This document shows positions 31,444 to 42,200 of a stretch of DNA of 64,000 bases, in pieces; position 1 is the first letter of the stretch; each line of letters begins with the position of its first letter. The translations under genes and the position numbers were made by a program. The notes below the pieces were generated by a model that saw nothing but the letters and a program-made list of their open reading frames with translations, searched no databases and was not told the origin of the DNA. Source of the DNA: Nilaparvata lugens. Its lineage: Eukaryota; Arthropoda; Insecta; Hemiptera; Delphacidae. The stretch spans positions 22,637,212 through 22,701,211 of the forward strand of contig NC_052515.1 of the NCBI RefSeq assembly GCF_014356525.2, given 5' to 3'.

Positions 31444-32014
31444 GGCTGTGCAAAGGCTGAAAATAAACTTTCTACTGGTAATATTTTCAAAGTTTTTCGA
31501 TTTGTATATCATCAAGCTATCAAAATGAAAAAGTTTACTTTGGAAAATATTTTTTTTCGGTCATTACTTTTTGAGATATGAGCGCCTAAAGTTTAAATTT
31601 TTGGAACAGAACATTTTGAATTCTGTAAGAGATAAATCAATGAGATGTAGAGGATAGATTTTTTATGCTATTGATGATCTAGTAAAACAAAACTTTATAA
31701 AAATATCAATTTTTGAGAAAGCTATTCAATTACTAAAAATAACTTTTAGTTAAAAATTTGTATTTCAGAAAATTTCTGTTTTACTAGATCAACAATACCA
31801 TAAAGAATCTATCCTCTAAATATCATGGATTTATCTCTTACCGAATTTGAAATGTTCTGTCCCAAAAACTTAAACTTTAGGCGCTCATATCTCAAAAAGT
31901 AATTATCGGAAAAAATTTTTCCTGAGAAAACTTTTTCATTTTGATAGTTTGATGATATATAAATCGAAAAACTTCGAAAAATATCACCAGTTTTTTCTTA
32001 GCCTTTGCACAGCC
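31444..32014. mobile_element. Long inverted-repeat MITE (GGCTGTGCAAAGGCT ends)
   Basis: Perfect 15-base ends, GGCTGTGCAAAGGCT (31444-31458) and AGCCTTTGCACAGCC (32000-32014). The arms continue for about 270 bases with 'GAGATATGAGCGCCTAAAGT' mirrored by its complement, and meet near 31735. No coding capacity. Confidence 0.88.
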
Positions 32015-32019
32015 TTGCA

Positions 32020-32580
32020 CCGACTTATCTATTTCAGATATTGATGATAACCAAATAATTTTCAACTCAAAAATATGTTATTTTTGTGATTTAAAAAGAA
32101 TGGAAGTAGGACATGTAATAAATAATCAGATTTGAAAATCTCAGTATTAGGTTATAGTAGAACTAATTATTATGAATATTATAGTATTATAATTTAGTTA
32201 CTTGGGCCAGAGATAATATTGATACAAGTTGAACAGTATCTTTACTCTATGCTTAGACCTATTACTTGAAAATGTTTGTCAAGTTAGAGCGACCCTTACA
32301 GCTCAGAAATATATTATTATGATTAAACGGACTTGTCCATTTCAGATGTTGATGATAACCAAATAGTTTTTAACTCAAAAACTTATCACAAATTTTTGTG
32401 ATTTAAAAAAATGGAAGTAGGCCTATGAATAATCAGATTTCAAAATCTCAGTATTAGGCTACAGTAGAACTAATTATTATGAATATCATAGTATTATAAT
32501 TTAGTAACGTAGACCTACTACTCTATAAATTTTGTCAAGTTAGAGTGACCCTTACAGCTGAGAAAGCCGTGGCTTTTTGC
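32020..32580. repeat. Tandem duplication, about 300-bp unit
   Basis: Both units carry 'CAGAT(A/G)TTGATGATAACCA', 'GTAGAACTAATTATTATGAA' and 'TCAAGTTAGAG(C/T)GACCCTTA'. Unit 1 is about 32030-32310 and unit 2 about 32340-32570. Confidence 0.8.
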
Positions 32581-33945
32581 CATGTAGGCCGTTTAGAAAC
32601 TTATTAACGTCACTGTTTTCGAACAAAAATAAAAATAATACTCGTCTCTCCTAGATCTAATTATGTGAGCGGCAAAGACTTTTAGTCTACATGTTAAATG
32701 ACTCTCACCCTGTTCAGACCTAGACACAGAGAAAAGTTCAATATTAACTCCTTTATATGTGGCCTAGATAAAGCATGAAAAATGAGGAAGGTGATTAATC
32801 GAAAAGTGGAAATTTAAATTTGATTGAAGATTGAATTGAAATTTTTAACCTGTTTGAAGTATTCAACTGAGAAAAGTATCAGTTTATTCACATTCAACTT
32901 TATTTTTTAAACTACATAAGGTTTTACCTCCTACTGTTTCTTTTTCATCCCTCTTCCCATCTTCATTTTCATATCCTCTCTATTCCTTCACTTCTTTTTA
33001 TAGGTTCCTTCTTTTTCTCCTCCTCCTCTCTGTTCATCGCCCCTCTCCTTCTACTCTTCACCCTACTTCAATTCTCTTCTCCCTCTTCACCCTCCATCTT
33101 TTCTTTTCTCTATTTTCTATTTCTCTTTTCTCTATTTTGGTAGAGAGTAAGTGTATCTACATAAATAAAGTACTCAATCAATCCTCTTCACCTCATTTCT
33201 CCCTCTTCCTCCTTTTCTACCTGTTGCTTTTCTCCCTCTTATTTATTCTCTCTTCCTACTCCTCTTCTACCTCCTCCTCTTCCTCCCCCCTCCTTATTCT
33301 CCTACTCCCCCTTCTCTTCTTCCTCCCTCTTGTTATCCTCTTTCTTCTTTTCTTTATAATCTTCAATTTCTTCATCTTCCCTCTACATTATATCATCCTC
33401 CTTTTCCCTCTCTTCATATTTTCTTAAACTACGGCTGTTGATGGGTGGTCTCCCTAAAGGACAAACAGCTGCTTATCCTTTTCCTTTTTCTCCCCTATTC
33501 ACTCTCTCTCGTTTTTTCTTTATCTTGATTTCTCTCTCACTCTCTCTCTCTAATGTAAGACGAATTGAATAAGTATCAAATATCTCTTAAATTTCATACC
33601 CTCTATTTCTCGTTCATCACCTTTCTATCTCTTCTATATCTTCTACCATAGACTAACCAAATAACCTACCAAATTGACGATCTCCTAAATCTTCTCTCGC
33701 GTCTTTATCGTTTTCTCTCTCTCACTTTCTCTCTTGCTCACCCAAGATGGCCGACCATAACAAGTTTTATGCTCGTCACGTGGTGATGCTAACAACACCG
33801 CTCTCATGTTTACTATCTGAAAGAGTGAAAGATGACCTTTGAAAAAATAAACATCCAACGCCCACATTGAGGATAACACTCTTCTATGTTGCACCAAATG
33901 TCACCACAAATATAACAGAGAAATCACTTTTTTCCGCTTTGTACA
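32580..33945. other. No gene; polypyrimidine tracts
   Basis: 32930-33135 and 33180-33440 are CTT/CTC-rich on the plus strand, with a further CTCTCT-rich part at 33500-33740. The ORFs here are low-complexity shadows. Confidence 0.55.
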
Positions 33946-33957
33946 AAGTCCTCTCTC

Positions 33958-33963
33958 TTTATT
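33958..33963 (-). terminator. Possible poly(A) signal for the 34.2-kb exon
   Basis: AATAAA on the minus strand, about 245 bases after the stop codon of the candidate exon 34206-34475. Confidence 0.3.
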
Positions 33964-34205
33964 ATCAAACATCACAATAAACATCTCCCAACTTACATAA
34001 TTATACAGTTATGTACTGTATTCTATGAACATTACATTTACATATAAGCATATTACAGTTTCCACCATGTACTGTAGTTTCAATCCAACTTGTCTTGAAA
34101 GTATTTTTTCTCTATATCGTTATCCATTCTAGAGTATAGCGTCTTACAATGTGGGTGTTAATGATGTATAACAGTAGAAAAACTACTGATTAAATAAAAC
34201 AACTT

Positions 34206-34478
34206 TCAAGCTTCGATATTGCAATTTAAGACCAGTTCCCAATTATCAGTACCAGAGTCAGTAACCTGTACAGTGAACTTATTATAATTCCCATGAGTTC
34301 TAATAGAACTATTTCCACTCAGCCCGGCCGAGCGAGTATGGATAGTCCACTTAGAACCTATGGGAATAATATTTTCACTATACCGGACACGTTCACTGAT
34401 ATTGATATATGGGAATCCGTGTTTATTCTCTATGTTCTCTCTGAACCATGCTCTATTCCTGGTTATATAATTTTTCAA
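34206..34478 (-). CDS. Candidate terminal exon, protein of unknown function
   Basis: The minus-strand frame is open for about 90 residues to a TGA at 34206 and has ordinary protein composition, not AT-driven. It contains W-F-R-E-N-I, H-G-F-P-Y-I, I-I-P-I-G-S-K-W-T-I and, near the end, D-N-W-E-L-V-L-N, a pattern suggesting short beta strands. No in-frame ATG begins it. A CAG at 34479-34481 read on the minus strand could be a splice acceptor, and AATAAA follows at 33963-33958, so a last exon is plausible. Just upstream on the same strand lies 'GTTTGAATAAATAAAGTTTG', a retroelement-like tail, so the ORF may instead have been cut by an insertion. I do not recognise the family; no upstream exon was found. 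Confidence 0.35.
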   Translation of the reverse strand: MKNYITRNRAWFRENIENKHGFPYINISERVRYSENIIPIGSKWTIHTRSAGLSGNSSIRTHGNYNKFTVQVTDSGTDNWELVLNCNIEA

Positions 34479-34618
34479 AACTTGACTCTGATTCAAATTT
34501 CAAACTTTATTTATTCAAACTTACAATATTTACAATAAGAAAAATAAAAACACACAGCTCAGTTGGATAAAAAATGGTGATTCCTTCACCAACTTGCCAT
34601 ATGAAATGATCCATGTAC

Positions 34619-35060
34619 AGTTTTTGAATTTTATTTCAATCAAATTAAACCATTAGTTCTCTCTTTCTTTTTTCATATTACCTACACACTACGATTTATA
34701 TAAATTGAAAAGTTTAAAGATTATTTCCGTCTCAAATAAACTCTTCCACAAATTTAGATTACCATTAGCTTATTAAATATTCCAGATAGGATATATAAAA
34801 CGTTCTTATAATTATATCCTGATACGTGAAATATTCCAGATAGGTATGTATATAAAACTTTTTTTTTGAATTTTATTTTAATAATATTAAACCATCTGAT
34901 AGTTCTCTCTTCCTCTTTTCAAATCACACACTACGATTTATATAAATTGCAAATTTTCAATGGTTATTTCCATTTCAAATAAACTCTTCCACAAATTTAG
35001 ATTACCATTAGCGTATTAAATATAGGCTATTCCAGTTATGTATAAAATCGTTCTTCTTCG
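34619..35060. repeat. Tandem duplication, about 240-bp unit
   Basis: Both units share 'ACACTACGATTTATATAAAT', 'CAAATAAACTCTTCCACAAA' and 'TTTAGATTACCATTAGC'. Unit 1 is about 34619-34855 and unit 2 about 34863-35060. A 'TATTCCAGATAGG' motif is itself doubled in unit 1. Confidence 0.8.
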
Positions 35061-36120
35061 AGAAATAATTTTGTACTGAGTGAATAGATTTTCTTACGAT
35101 GATCCTTAGATATTGGAAAACTCAATTTGACGATTCAAATCTTTTGCTTCTCAAGATGACCCAAATTCTCGATATTTCATTTATTTTTTTCAGTTTCCTG
35201 CAATTAGGCTACTACCAGATTAATGCAGCCGTCGGTAAGAAAAAATATCCTTGCCATTTTCAACGTGAATACAGTAGTATTATTATAATTGACTGGAAAT
35301 TGCTAACTTCTTAATTCTTACATCCAAATTCAGATATGGTTCCTTGGATCACATTTCTCAGTTTTACGTCCTACAATTTACTCTTCGAAATATAGTATTT
35401 CCCAGTAAAGGACTCTCAACCCTGAACTCAAATAAATCTCTTATTTCAAAAACAAACATCAATTCCCTTTTTTTGTTACGGCGTGGTTCACAAGGGCTAT
35501 CAATCAATAAACAAAATGAATTATGAAACAATGTGAAACAAAATCTCATCTCTCAAAACAATTGTGAGATTCACTTCTGTCAGTGTAGGTTGAATTGGAA
35601 GCGTTAAAGCTATTCGTAAGCGATACTGCCAGTTTGATAGTGAAACTGTCTGTAGTCGATAATAAATAGAAATTATTTTTGTCAAACAAAACGGCACGTA
35701 CCACTCAAGCGGTCTCCAAATTCTCAAAAGATAGAGAAGAAAGTGGGCTAAAAAAGATAAGAAAACCAAATAAAGGAAAGGGCGGAAGAGGAAAGCATGA
35801 ACGTGACTTGTGCTATTGTTTACATGAAGTTGTTATCACTGATTTGTGATTGTGTCTTCCTTTCAGTAAATAACAGCCGTATGTTGGCACCTGTCAGCAG
35901 ACAAACTGTTACAAACTGGAGACTCACTTTGATACAGATTAGAATGTAGTGTATCAAAGAAAGATACTTTGTACAGAAATATGATTAATAATTCACTCCG
36001 AATTTTTTAACGTGGATGCCAATATTGCTTCGATAAGACAAAACTTGCAAATTTTTACTCCACCGATTACAGACATTGTGGTCACTCCCCAACAATCTTT
36101 TTTATTGTATCTTACTTTGT
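35061..36120. other. Intergenic, no gene seen
   Basis: Short overlapping ORFs on both strands without recognisable motifs. Confidence 0.45.
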
Positions 36121-36124
36121 AGTA

Positions 36125-37582
36125 GGAGGGTCATTTTTTCAACCTCCGATTGGTCATATATGAAAGACGAATATATGAAAAACTAGCAGGTAACCCGTGC
36201 TCCGCAAGGGTCCAATTAAGAACTTTATAAACTGGAAACTCGACCTACTGAAACCTTGAAGAATTTAAAAAATAAGCCTATAACCATCCTCGGTAAATTA
36301 AGAATCTTTATGAAAAATTTCAAGTTAATCAGTCCAGTATTTCAGACGAGATGATGCGTCATTCGTGAATTTCCTATCCCGTGCGTGTATAATCCAATTC
36401 TTTCCTTTATTATATTATACAATATCGGGGCACCGAGCTTCGCTCGTTATTTTTATTGATTGATAAACAGAACACAATTCTTTAAAATGATCGTGTTTAT
36501 ATTTTACAGCTGGCTTTACGTCAGCTTATGAATTTCGGGGATGGGATATATTGATTTTCCACAGACCGAGTGCGTCTCATTCACTTTTTTATTATCCACA
36601 GACGACGAAAGTCTCAGGTGTTTTTCCGAGGATGAATTATCCTTTTAATGTCGTTCAGCGAGTTTCCCAGGAATGAAACCTAGTGCAATCGAATTTTTAT
36701 ATCCTAAACCTACTATGTTCCAAATTTCGTGAAAATCGTTAGAAACGTTTTCGAGATCCGTTGCACATTAATAACCATAAAGAAATATAAATAACCAAAT
36801 ATACAAAAAATAAATATAAATAACCAAATATACAAAAAATAAATATAAATAACCAAATACAAAAATATATACAGAAATTGCTCGCTTAATATGATAGGAT
36901 AGATAATATTCCACTAAAGGCTACTTACATTTATGATTTCTCTCGAACATAATTGCCATGAAAATTGAGGAATTCGTCATATGAGTGATACATCCTACCA
37001 AAACCCTCTTCGTAGAATGGTGCCGCCAAATGAGTTTAAGTGGGCTATGACATTGTTTTATAGCTCCTCGTTAGTATGGAAGCTCTGTCCTCAAAGTCAT
37101 GTCTTGAGTTTGGGGCAAAGCATAGAATACTAGTGACCAAGTCAGGTTTGTATGGTGGGTGATCGAAAATTTCTCATTTGATTTGCTGGAGAAGCCGTTT
37201 TTGGTTGCACCAGCTCTGTGAGTCCGAGTTGTCATGCATCACAACGATTCCGGAAGTCATTTCAACTGATGTCTTCAATTTCACGCACACCATTCACGCA
37301 CAACATCATCACTCATAACGTTTCCTGCTTAAACTTTAATCATTCTTAGTTAGATTTAAGCTTGAATACTGCCTTTTGCTTGCAAAAACAAATAACGCTA
37401 CGTAAGGCGGCCATGTTTGTGGGTTTATAACTCGATATTATTAACGATCTGGTCGACTATTAAACGACCGATCACAGGGCATTTGTGAGAATGACAAACT
37501 GTTCAGCTCTGTGAAAGTAGCCCCCCTACCGCTCGTCCGTGTCTTAAGGTATGTGATCGGAGGTTAAAAAAAATTACCCTCG
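36125..37582 (-). mobile_element. Degraded mariner-like transposon with nested insertions
   Basis: Ends: 'GAGGGTCATTTTTTCAACC' (from 36126) and the complement of 'GGTTAAAAAAAATTACCCTC' (to 37581), each extended by 'CTCCGAT'. The minus strand between about 37290 and 36920 reads as the C-terminal half of a mariner transposase: G-I-V-V-M-H-D-N, then V-F/I-F-D-H-P-P-Y-K-P-D-L, then F-Y-E-E-G and a C-terminal N-F-H-G-N-Y-V. The second and third catalytic-Asp regions (H-D-N and P-D-L) are visible, but stops interrupt the frame and the N-terminal DNA-binding part is missing. A family C repeat (36427-36903) and an 'ACCCGTGCTCCGCAAGGGT'-type repeat (from 36180) are inserted in its 3' part. Confidence 0.75.
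36427..36903. mobile_element. Interspersed repeat family C, copy 2, nested in the mariner
   Basis: Starts 'CGGGGCACCGAGCTTCGCTC' and ends 'AAATTGCTCGCTTAATATGA'. Just before the end it has three tandem copies of 'AAATATAAATAACCAAATA'. Confidence 0.75.
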
Positions 37583-37867
37583 TAAAATGGCAATTCCTAT
37601 TATTATCAAATTATTACATTATACAATGACTTGGAATGTAGTAAGTTCTATTATTTGTAGCTCTGTATAACATCACATGTACGCAAGTTAAAGTGTCAAG
37701 TCTCACACTAGAATACTGTTTCTGTTTCAATAAGGGGATGTTGTGGTAGTTACTAGTTATCCGTATGGTTTTTTAAAAACATAATTTTCTCAGCGGAATA
37801 AATTAAGATTATTTAATAGATTAACATGTTTCGAACTTGTTATTGAAAACATGTTTTAATAAATAAG

Positions 37868-38475
37868 TAATTGACCGAGCGAAGTGAGGTCTAAGATTCA
37901 AGTCGACGTCTTCGCATTTCTCTTTATGGTTAAATGTTTATATGTTCCGCATTTACGGCGAAACGCGGTAATAGATTTTCATGAAATTTAACAGGTATGT
38001 TCCTTTTTAAATTGCGCATCGACGTATATACAAGGTTTTTGGATATTTTGCATTTCAAGGATAATATAAAAGGAAAAGGAGCCTCCCGCATACGCCAATT
38101 ATAGAGTAAAAATCAGACTATAGAATTATTCATCATAAACCAGCTGTCAAGTGGATTATAAATTGCATGCAATGACGCATGCGATTAATATCGGAATGTT
38201 ACTTGGTAAAAAATCAGCTGTCGTTTGGAATATTAATTGCATTCAATGAGGCATGCAATTGATAACTCGAAATAGCATAGTATTTTCCCCCGACTTTTCT
38301 CTGCTTTCAACTCGGTAAGCTTTTAATGATAGTAGCATAGATGTTTATAACAAATTATTAGCATTGTCGGTACAACAACCCAAACAGCCATTAGTTTTTT
38401 ACACACCAATATCTCGCCGACACGACATAATTTACTCTGACAGTGTTAGAGGAGACTGTGGTTTATAGCTGCGCG
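37868..38475. repeat. Interspersed repeat family B, copy 2
   Basis: Starts 'TGACCGAGCGAAGTGAGGTC', with 'CCGCATTTACGGCGAAACGC' and a doubled 'AATTGCAT(G/T)CAATGA(C/G)GCATGC' motif. Counterpart at 10112-10680. Confidence 0.75.
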
Positions 38476-39265
38476 AGGTCTACTATTCACAGATCTACTA
38501 GTGACAACTTCAAGTCCAGTACCCAGTTTCATTCACGGTATTTAGATGAAAACGGTAGGGGTCATGAAATGTGTGCGCAGTGGTCAGCCAGCTAGATTGC
38601 GTCATCGCCGCCAACCGAGGTTTTTAGCACCACTATTTGCAATTTATGAAACTTATTCGTTTAAAACAGATGATTGGATATGAAATGACGTCAGCTAAAC
38701 CGGAAATTTAGCACAAACATGCGCGTAGGGATGATATTTTTGAATCTCCTGAGAATTACCCTGGTATACAGCATTATTAGGTATAATAGCATTATCCTTG
38801 AGTGATGACGAAGCTGTATATCTTGCTGGTGATTATGTGGAGTTTTTCAATTGTTTGCAGTATTGGTCAATACGTCGCCTTTGACATTAGGATCATGTAA
38901 TCAATAACTTCTCTTATTGTCCATTAAAACCACCGTATTAAAGACAATTAAAGCTAAGTTTTTATGACTGGGAAGAGCGTGCTTTTCCTCCTTAGCAAAG
39001 CTTGTATGACGACTCAACTATAGTATTTTCCTCCTATGGTGAGATCCTAAGATTCACTACAAATTGTCAGCAATTATTAAAAATGAATTTAATTCAAGGA
39101 ACGGTGAAAGTTTATACAGTATCAATTGAACGAGCGTAGTATATTCCTACTTTCGGTTCGAGTCGTCCATTTGTGGGTTTAGTAGTTCTGTTTGATTGTA
39201 TGTTCGACGATAACTTACGTATGCTTTTATTCATGAACTTCAAATTTCCAACACATTATAGTAAC
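38476..39265. other. Intergenic, no gene seen
   Basis: Less AT-rich at 38500-38640 but without a convincing frame. Confidence 0.4.
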
Positions 39266-39269
39266 ATAA

Positions 39270-39375
39270 CCTTTAGACTGTGTATTCCAAATCAAGGTTT
39301 GAAGCAGTTTTGGGCAAATGCCTGTTGTTTTTACCTGGATTGTATTTGCATATGAATGAATGAATGAATGAATGT
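39270..39375 (-). repeat. Retroelement 3' end with (TGAA)n tail
   Basis: The reverse complement of the repeat at 61855-61920 and 62100-62180: 'CAGTTTTGGGCAAATGCCTG', 'CCTGGATTGTATTTGCATAT', then GAATGAATGAATGAATG. Confidence 0.65.
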
Positions 39376-39469
39376 TTATACAGATCGAGCTTGTCGGCAA
39401 TGAAATTGACTCACCCCTTCGGCCTTTTCGAGGATATAACAGGATAACGTTGAAAATGCCTAAGAAAAA

Positions 39470-40857
39470 AATCTGGTGTGGTACACTCACACAACTTTCC
39501 TTGCTCATATTCGAAACTACGATCAGACTTTTGTATATGTGTATATATAATTGTTTTCAGAGTACTTTTTCCTTTGTGTAAATTGTGAAATTCAATGATT
39601 TTTTTAGTCGTCATTTTTTTAAAGTCGTCAAAACAGCTGTTCTACAGATGAAATATCTCGACTATGTGTTCTTTTTATGAACTGCTCTACCTACCTACCT
39701 CATGCACGAGAAGGAGGTTACAAAGTCCATTTCTCAAGGATGGGGTGGACCCCCTATTAGTTTCCCAGAAAGGAGACTCATGCCAGTTAATAGAGCTGAT
39801 AAATAACTATACAGAGTATGAATTTGAAAAAAATCGGTCAAGTTATTTTGAAAAAATCGTGAAAAACATGGTATTTTAGTAATTATCCGCCATTTTTCTC
39901 AAGAATATTACGGAGCTCCTGCAATTTTCCAAGGAAAAAACTCATGTCATTTGATAGGACTTATGAATAGCTGCTACCCATGGCTTGAATTTGAAGAAAA
40001 TCGTTAGAGCCGTTTTCGAGAAAACCGTGAAAAACCTGGTTTTTGGTCATTATCCGCCATTTTTCTCAAGAATATTACGGAGCTCATGGAATTTTCCCAG
40101 AAATGAGACTCATGCCAGTTGATAGTGCTTATGAATATCTATCCATGGTATGAATTTGAAGTAAATCGTTAGAGCAGTTTTTGAGAAAACTGTGAAAAAC
40201 ATGGATTTTTAGTCATTATCCGCCATTTTTCTCAAGAATATTACGGAGCTCCTGAAATTTTCCCAGAAATAAAACTTATGCCAGTTGATAGGGCTTAAAA
40301 ATAGCTATCCATGGTATGAATTTGAAGAAAATCGTTGGAGCCGTTTTCGAGAAAACCGTGAAAAACATGGTTTTTTAGTCATTTTCCGCCATTTTTCTCA
40401 AGAATATTACGGAGCTCCTGAAATTTTCCCAGAAATGAGACTTATGCTAGTTGATAGGGCTTATAAATAGCTATCCATGATATAAAATTGAAGAAAATCG
40501 TTAGAGCCATTTTCGAGAAAAACGTGAAAAACATGGTTTTTTAGTAATTATCCGCCATTTTTTCCGCCATCTTGAATTGAATTTTATTGAATTTCTTATT
40601 GTCGGGTCCTCATGGTATAGGGACCTTAAGTTTAAAATTTCAAGTCGATCGGTTAATTAGGAATGGAGTTATCGTGTTCACAGACATACACACACACACA
40701 CATACACACATACACACACACAGACCAATACCCAAAAATCATGTTTTTGGACTCAGGGGACCTTGAAACGTATAGAAAACTTGAAATTGGGGTACCTTAA
40801 TTTTTTTTGGAAAGCAATACTTTCCTTACCTATGGTAGTAGGGCAAGGAAAGTAAAA
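39470..40857. mobile_element. MITE-like element family A, copy 2, expanded by an internal tandem array
   Basis: Ends ACTTTCCTTGC (39494-39504) and GGGCAAGGAAAGT (40840-40852), preceded by 'AATCTGGTGTGGTACACTCA' as in copy 1. The 3' third matches copy 1, including a CA microsatellite (about 40685-40720) and 'GACCAATACCCAAAAATCA'. It is about 580 bp longer than copy 1 because of the array at 39720-40560. Confidence 0.8.
39720..40560. repeat. Five-copy tandem array, 166-167-bp unit
   Basis: 'TATCCGCCATTTTTCTCAAG' (or TTTCCGCC) recurs at 39884, 40051, 40217, 40384 and, partially, 40550, at intervals of 166-167 bases. Each unit also holds 'CCAGAAATGAGACT', 'CCATGGTATGAATTTGAA' and 'AAATCGTTAGAGCCGTTTT'. 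Units differ by scattered substitutions. Confidence 0.9.
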
Positions 40858-41089
40858 AATATCTATATTAGCCTAATTATCTTTACAAATCACAAATCAG
40901 CTGTCAGCTGGATCATCTCAATGAGACATGCAAAGATGCAAATTATTTTACAAGTCACAAAAAATCTCTCAGTTGCATTGCAATTTAGTTGTACATAACT
41001 AAGTTCAGTTGTAGTTTTTGTTGTGTTGCGAATAACGCAAATGCAGCTTGAACTATATCTCTTGAATTTCCACTGCTTCCAATATTCAT

Positions 41090-41215
41090 TCATTTATTGA
41101 TTTATTCATTTATACAATAAGTCCATCATCACAACATGATAGGGAGAGGAAAAATAAGGTAACCTTGTGCTATTCCTCTCCCAAATTTAGGTAACACATA
41201 GTCCGAAATAGGTTG
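41090..41215 (-). repeat. Retroelement 3' end ('AATAGCACAAGGTTACCTTA')
   Basis: The minus strand reads 'GGGAGAGGAATAGCACAAGG' followed by an A-rich tail; similar sequence is at 46236-46305 and 53380-53410. Confidence 0.5.
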
Positions 41216-41930
41216 TCTTGTAGTTTTTCAATTCACAAAATGTTCAGTCCTGAAGTATTTTCACAAAGTAGATTTTCAAATTTAGATGCTCCAAAACTAA
41301 ACATAGAAGGAATATTTTACATTATTATAACTAAAAAAAGAAATATTCACATATTAAAAATATAATTTTGAAGAATTACCGAAAAACAAACTATAGAACT
41401 TCTGACAGAATAACAGCGGCATTTTGAGTGAGTTTTCCAGCCTAGGGGCTCACAAGTAATAGTCGACACTTTCCCCCAACATTGGATACCATTGGATGTT
41501 ATGAGAGTTGGGAGTGCTCACACATGATCGACCAAAGAGTAATCACTCTCTTTAGAGCTTCACTGCCCTCTGTCCAATATGTAAGCAGAGCTTCAGACTT
41601 TTATGTTTTGAGCAGAGAGAATAGAACCATGAAGAAGAAATTGAGTGGCTTTTGAATATTTACGAAGTGTCCAAACTAGAACAAAGTTATTACATAGTAT
41701 TTCGTCATGAAAACAACATCAATTAAGTTATTCTTCATTATTCGTCTTTGATAGAACTACTTTAAATATATTCTTATTCCATTTCCCTGTTTCTACGTTC
41801 TAAAAGAAGAGATTCCAGGGGTAGACCTATCTTCACGACCACCTCTGCCTCTGGATAGAAGATATAGAAGTTTTAGTTGACAAAATGCATTTCAGACAAT
41901 ATTATCAGCGTGCAACACATTTATTTCTGT
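41216..41930. other. Intergenic, no gene seen
   Basis: No coding signal. It precedes the GC-richer promoter segment. Confidence 0.4.
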
Positions 41931-41934
41931 GTAT

Positions 41935-42200
41935 CATTGTGAGCTTCCTTTCTGCACGGCCGTGACCCAATCCAGCCAGCAGCTGATAGCATGCACTGCA
42001 CAGACAGTGACCCTCGCAAACGGGACACGCTAGCCGCACAAAGCAACGCAGTGCAAGCGAGGGTTGCAACAGTGAGAGAGAGTGGGAGAGTGCTATCACC
42101 GACCAACTGGCACGAGAGAGAGAGCAAACAATGAGTCAGAGTAGGGGACTCCCTCAGCCCGGTCTAGAGACATGCTCGTGTAGAATTCAGATTCAGTTCT
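41935..42200 (+). promoter_or_regulatory. Putative promoter of the goliath-like gene
   Basis: A GC- and CpG-richer island in AT-rich surroundings, with GAGA-factor-type repeats 'GTGAGAGAGAGTGGGAGAG' (about 42071) and 'CGAGAGAGAGAGC' (about 42113), and an arthropod initiator TCAGTT with its A at 42195. No TATA box at -30. It lies 1.8 kb before the coding start. The promoter call is by motif and position only. Confidence 0.35.

Noticed and set aside
33137..33427. 96-codon hydrophobic ORF resembling membrane segments
   Set aside because: It is a Leu/Phe/Ser reading of a CTT/CTC tract, not a membrane protein.
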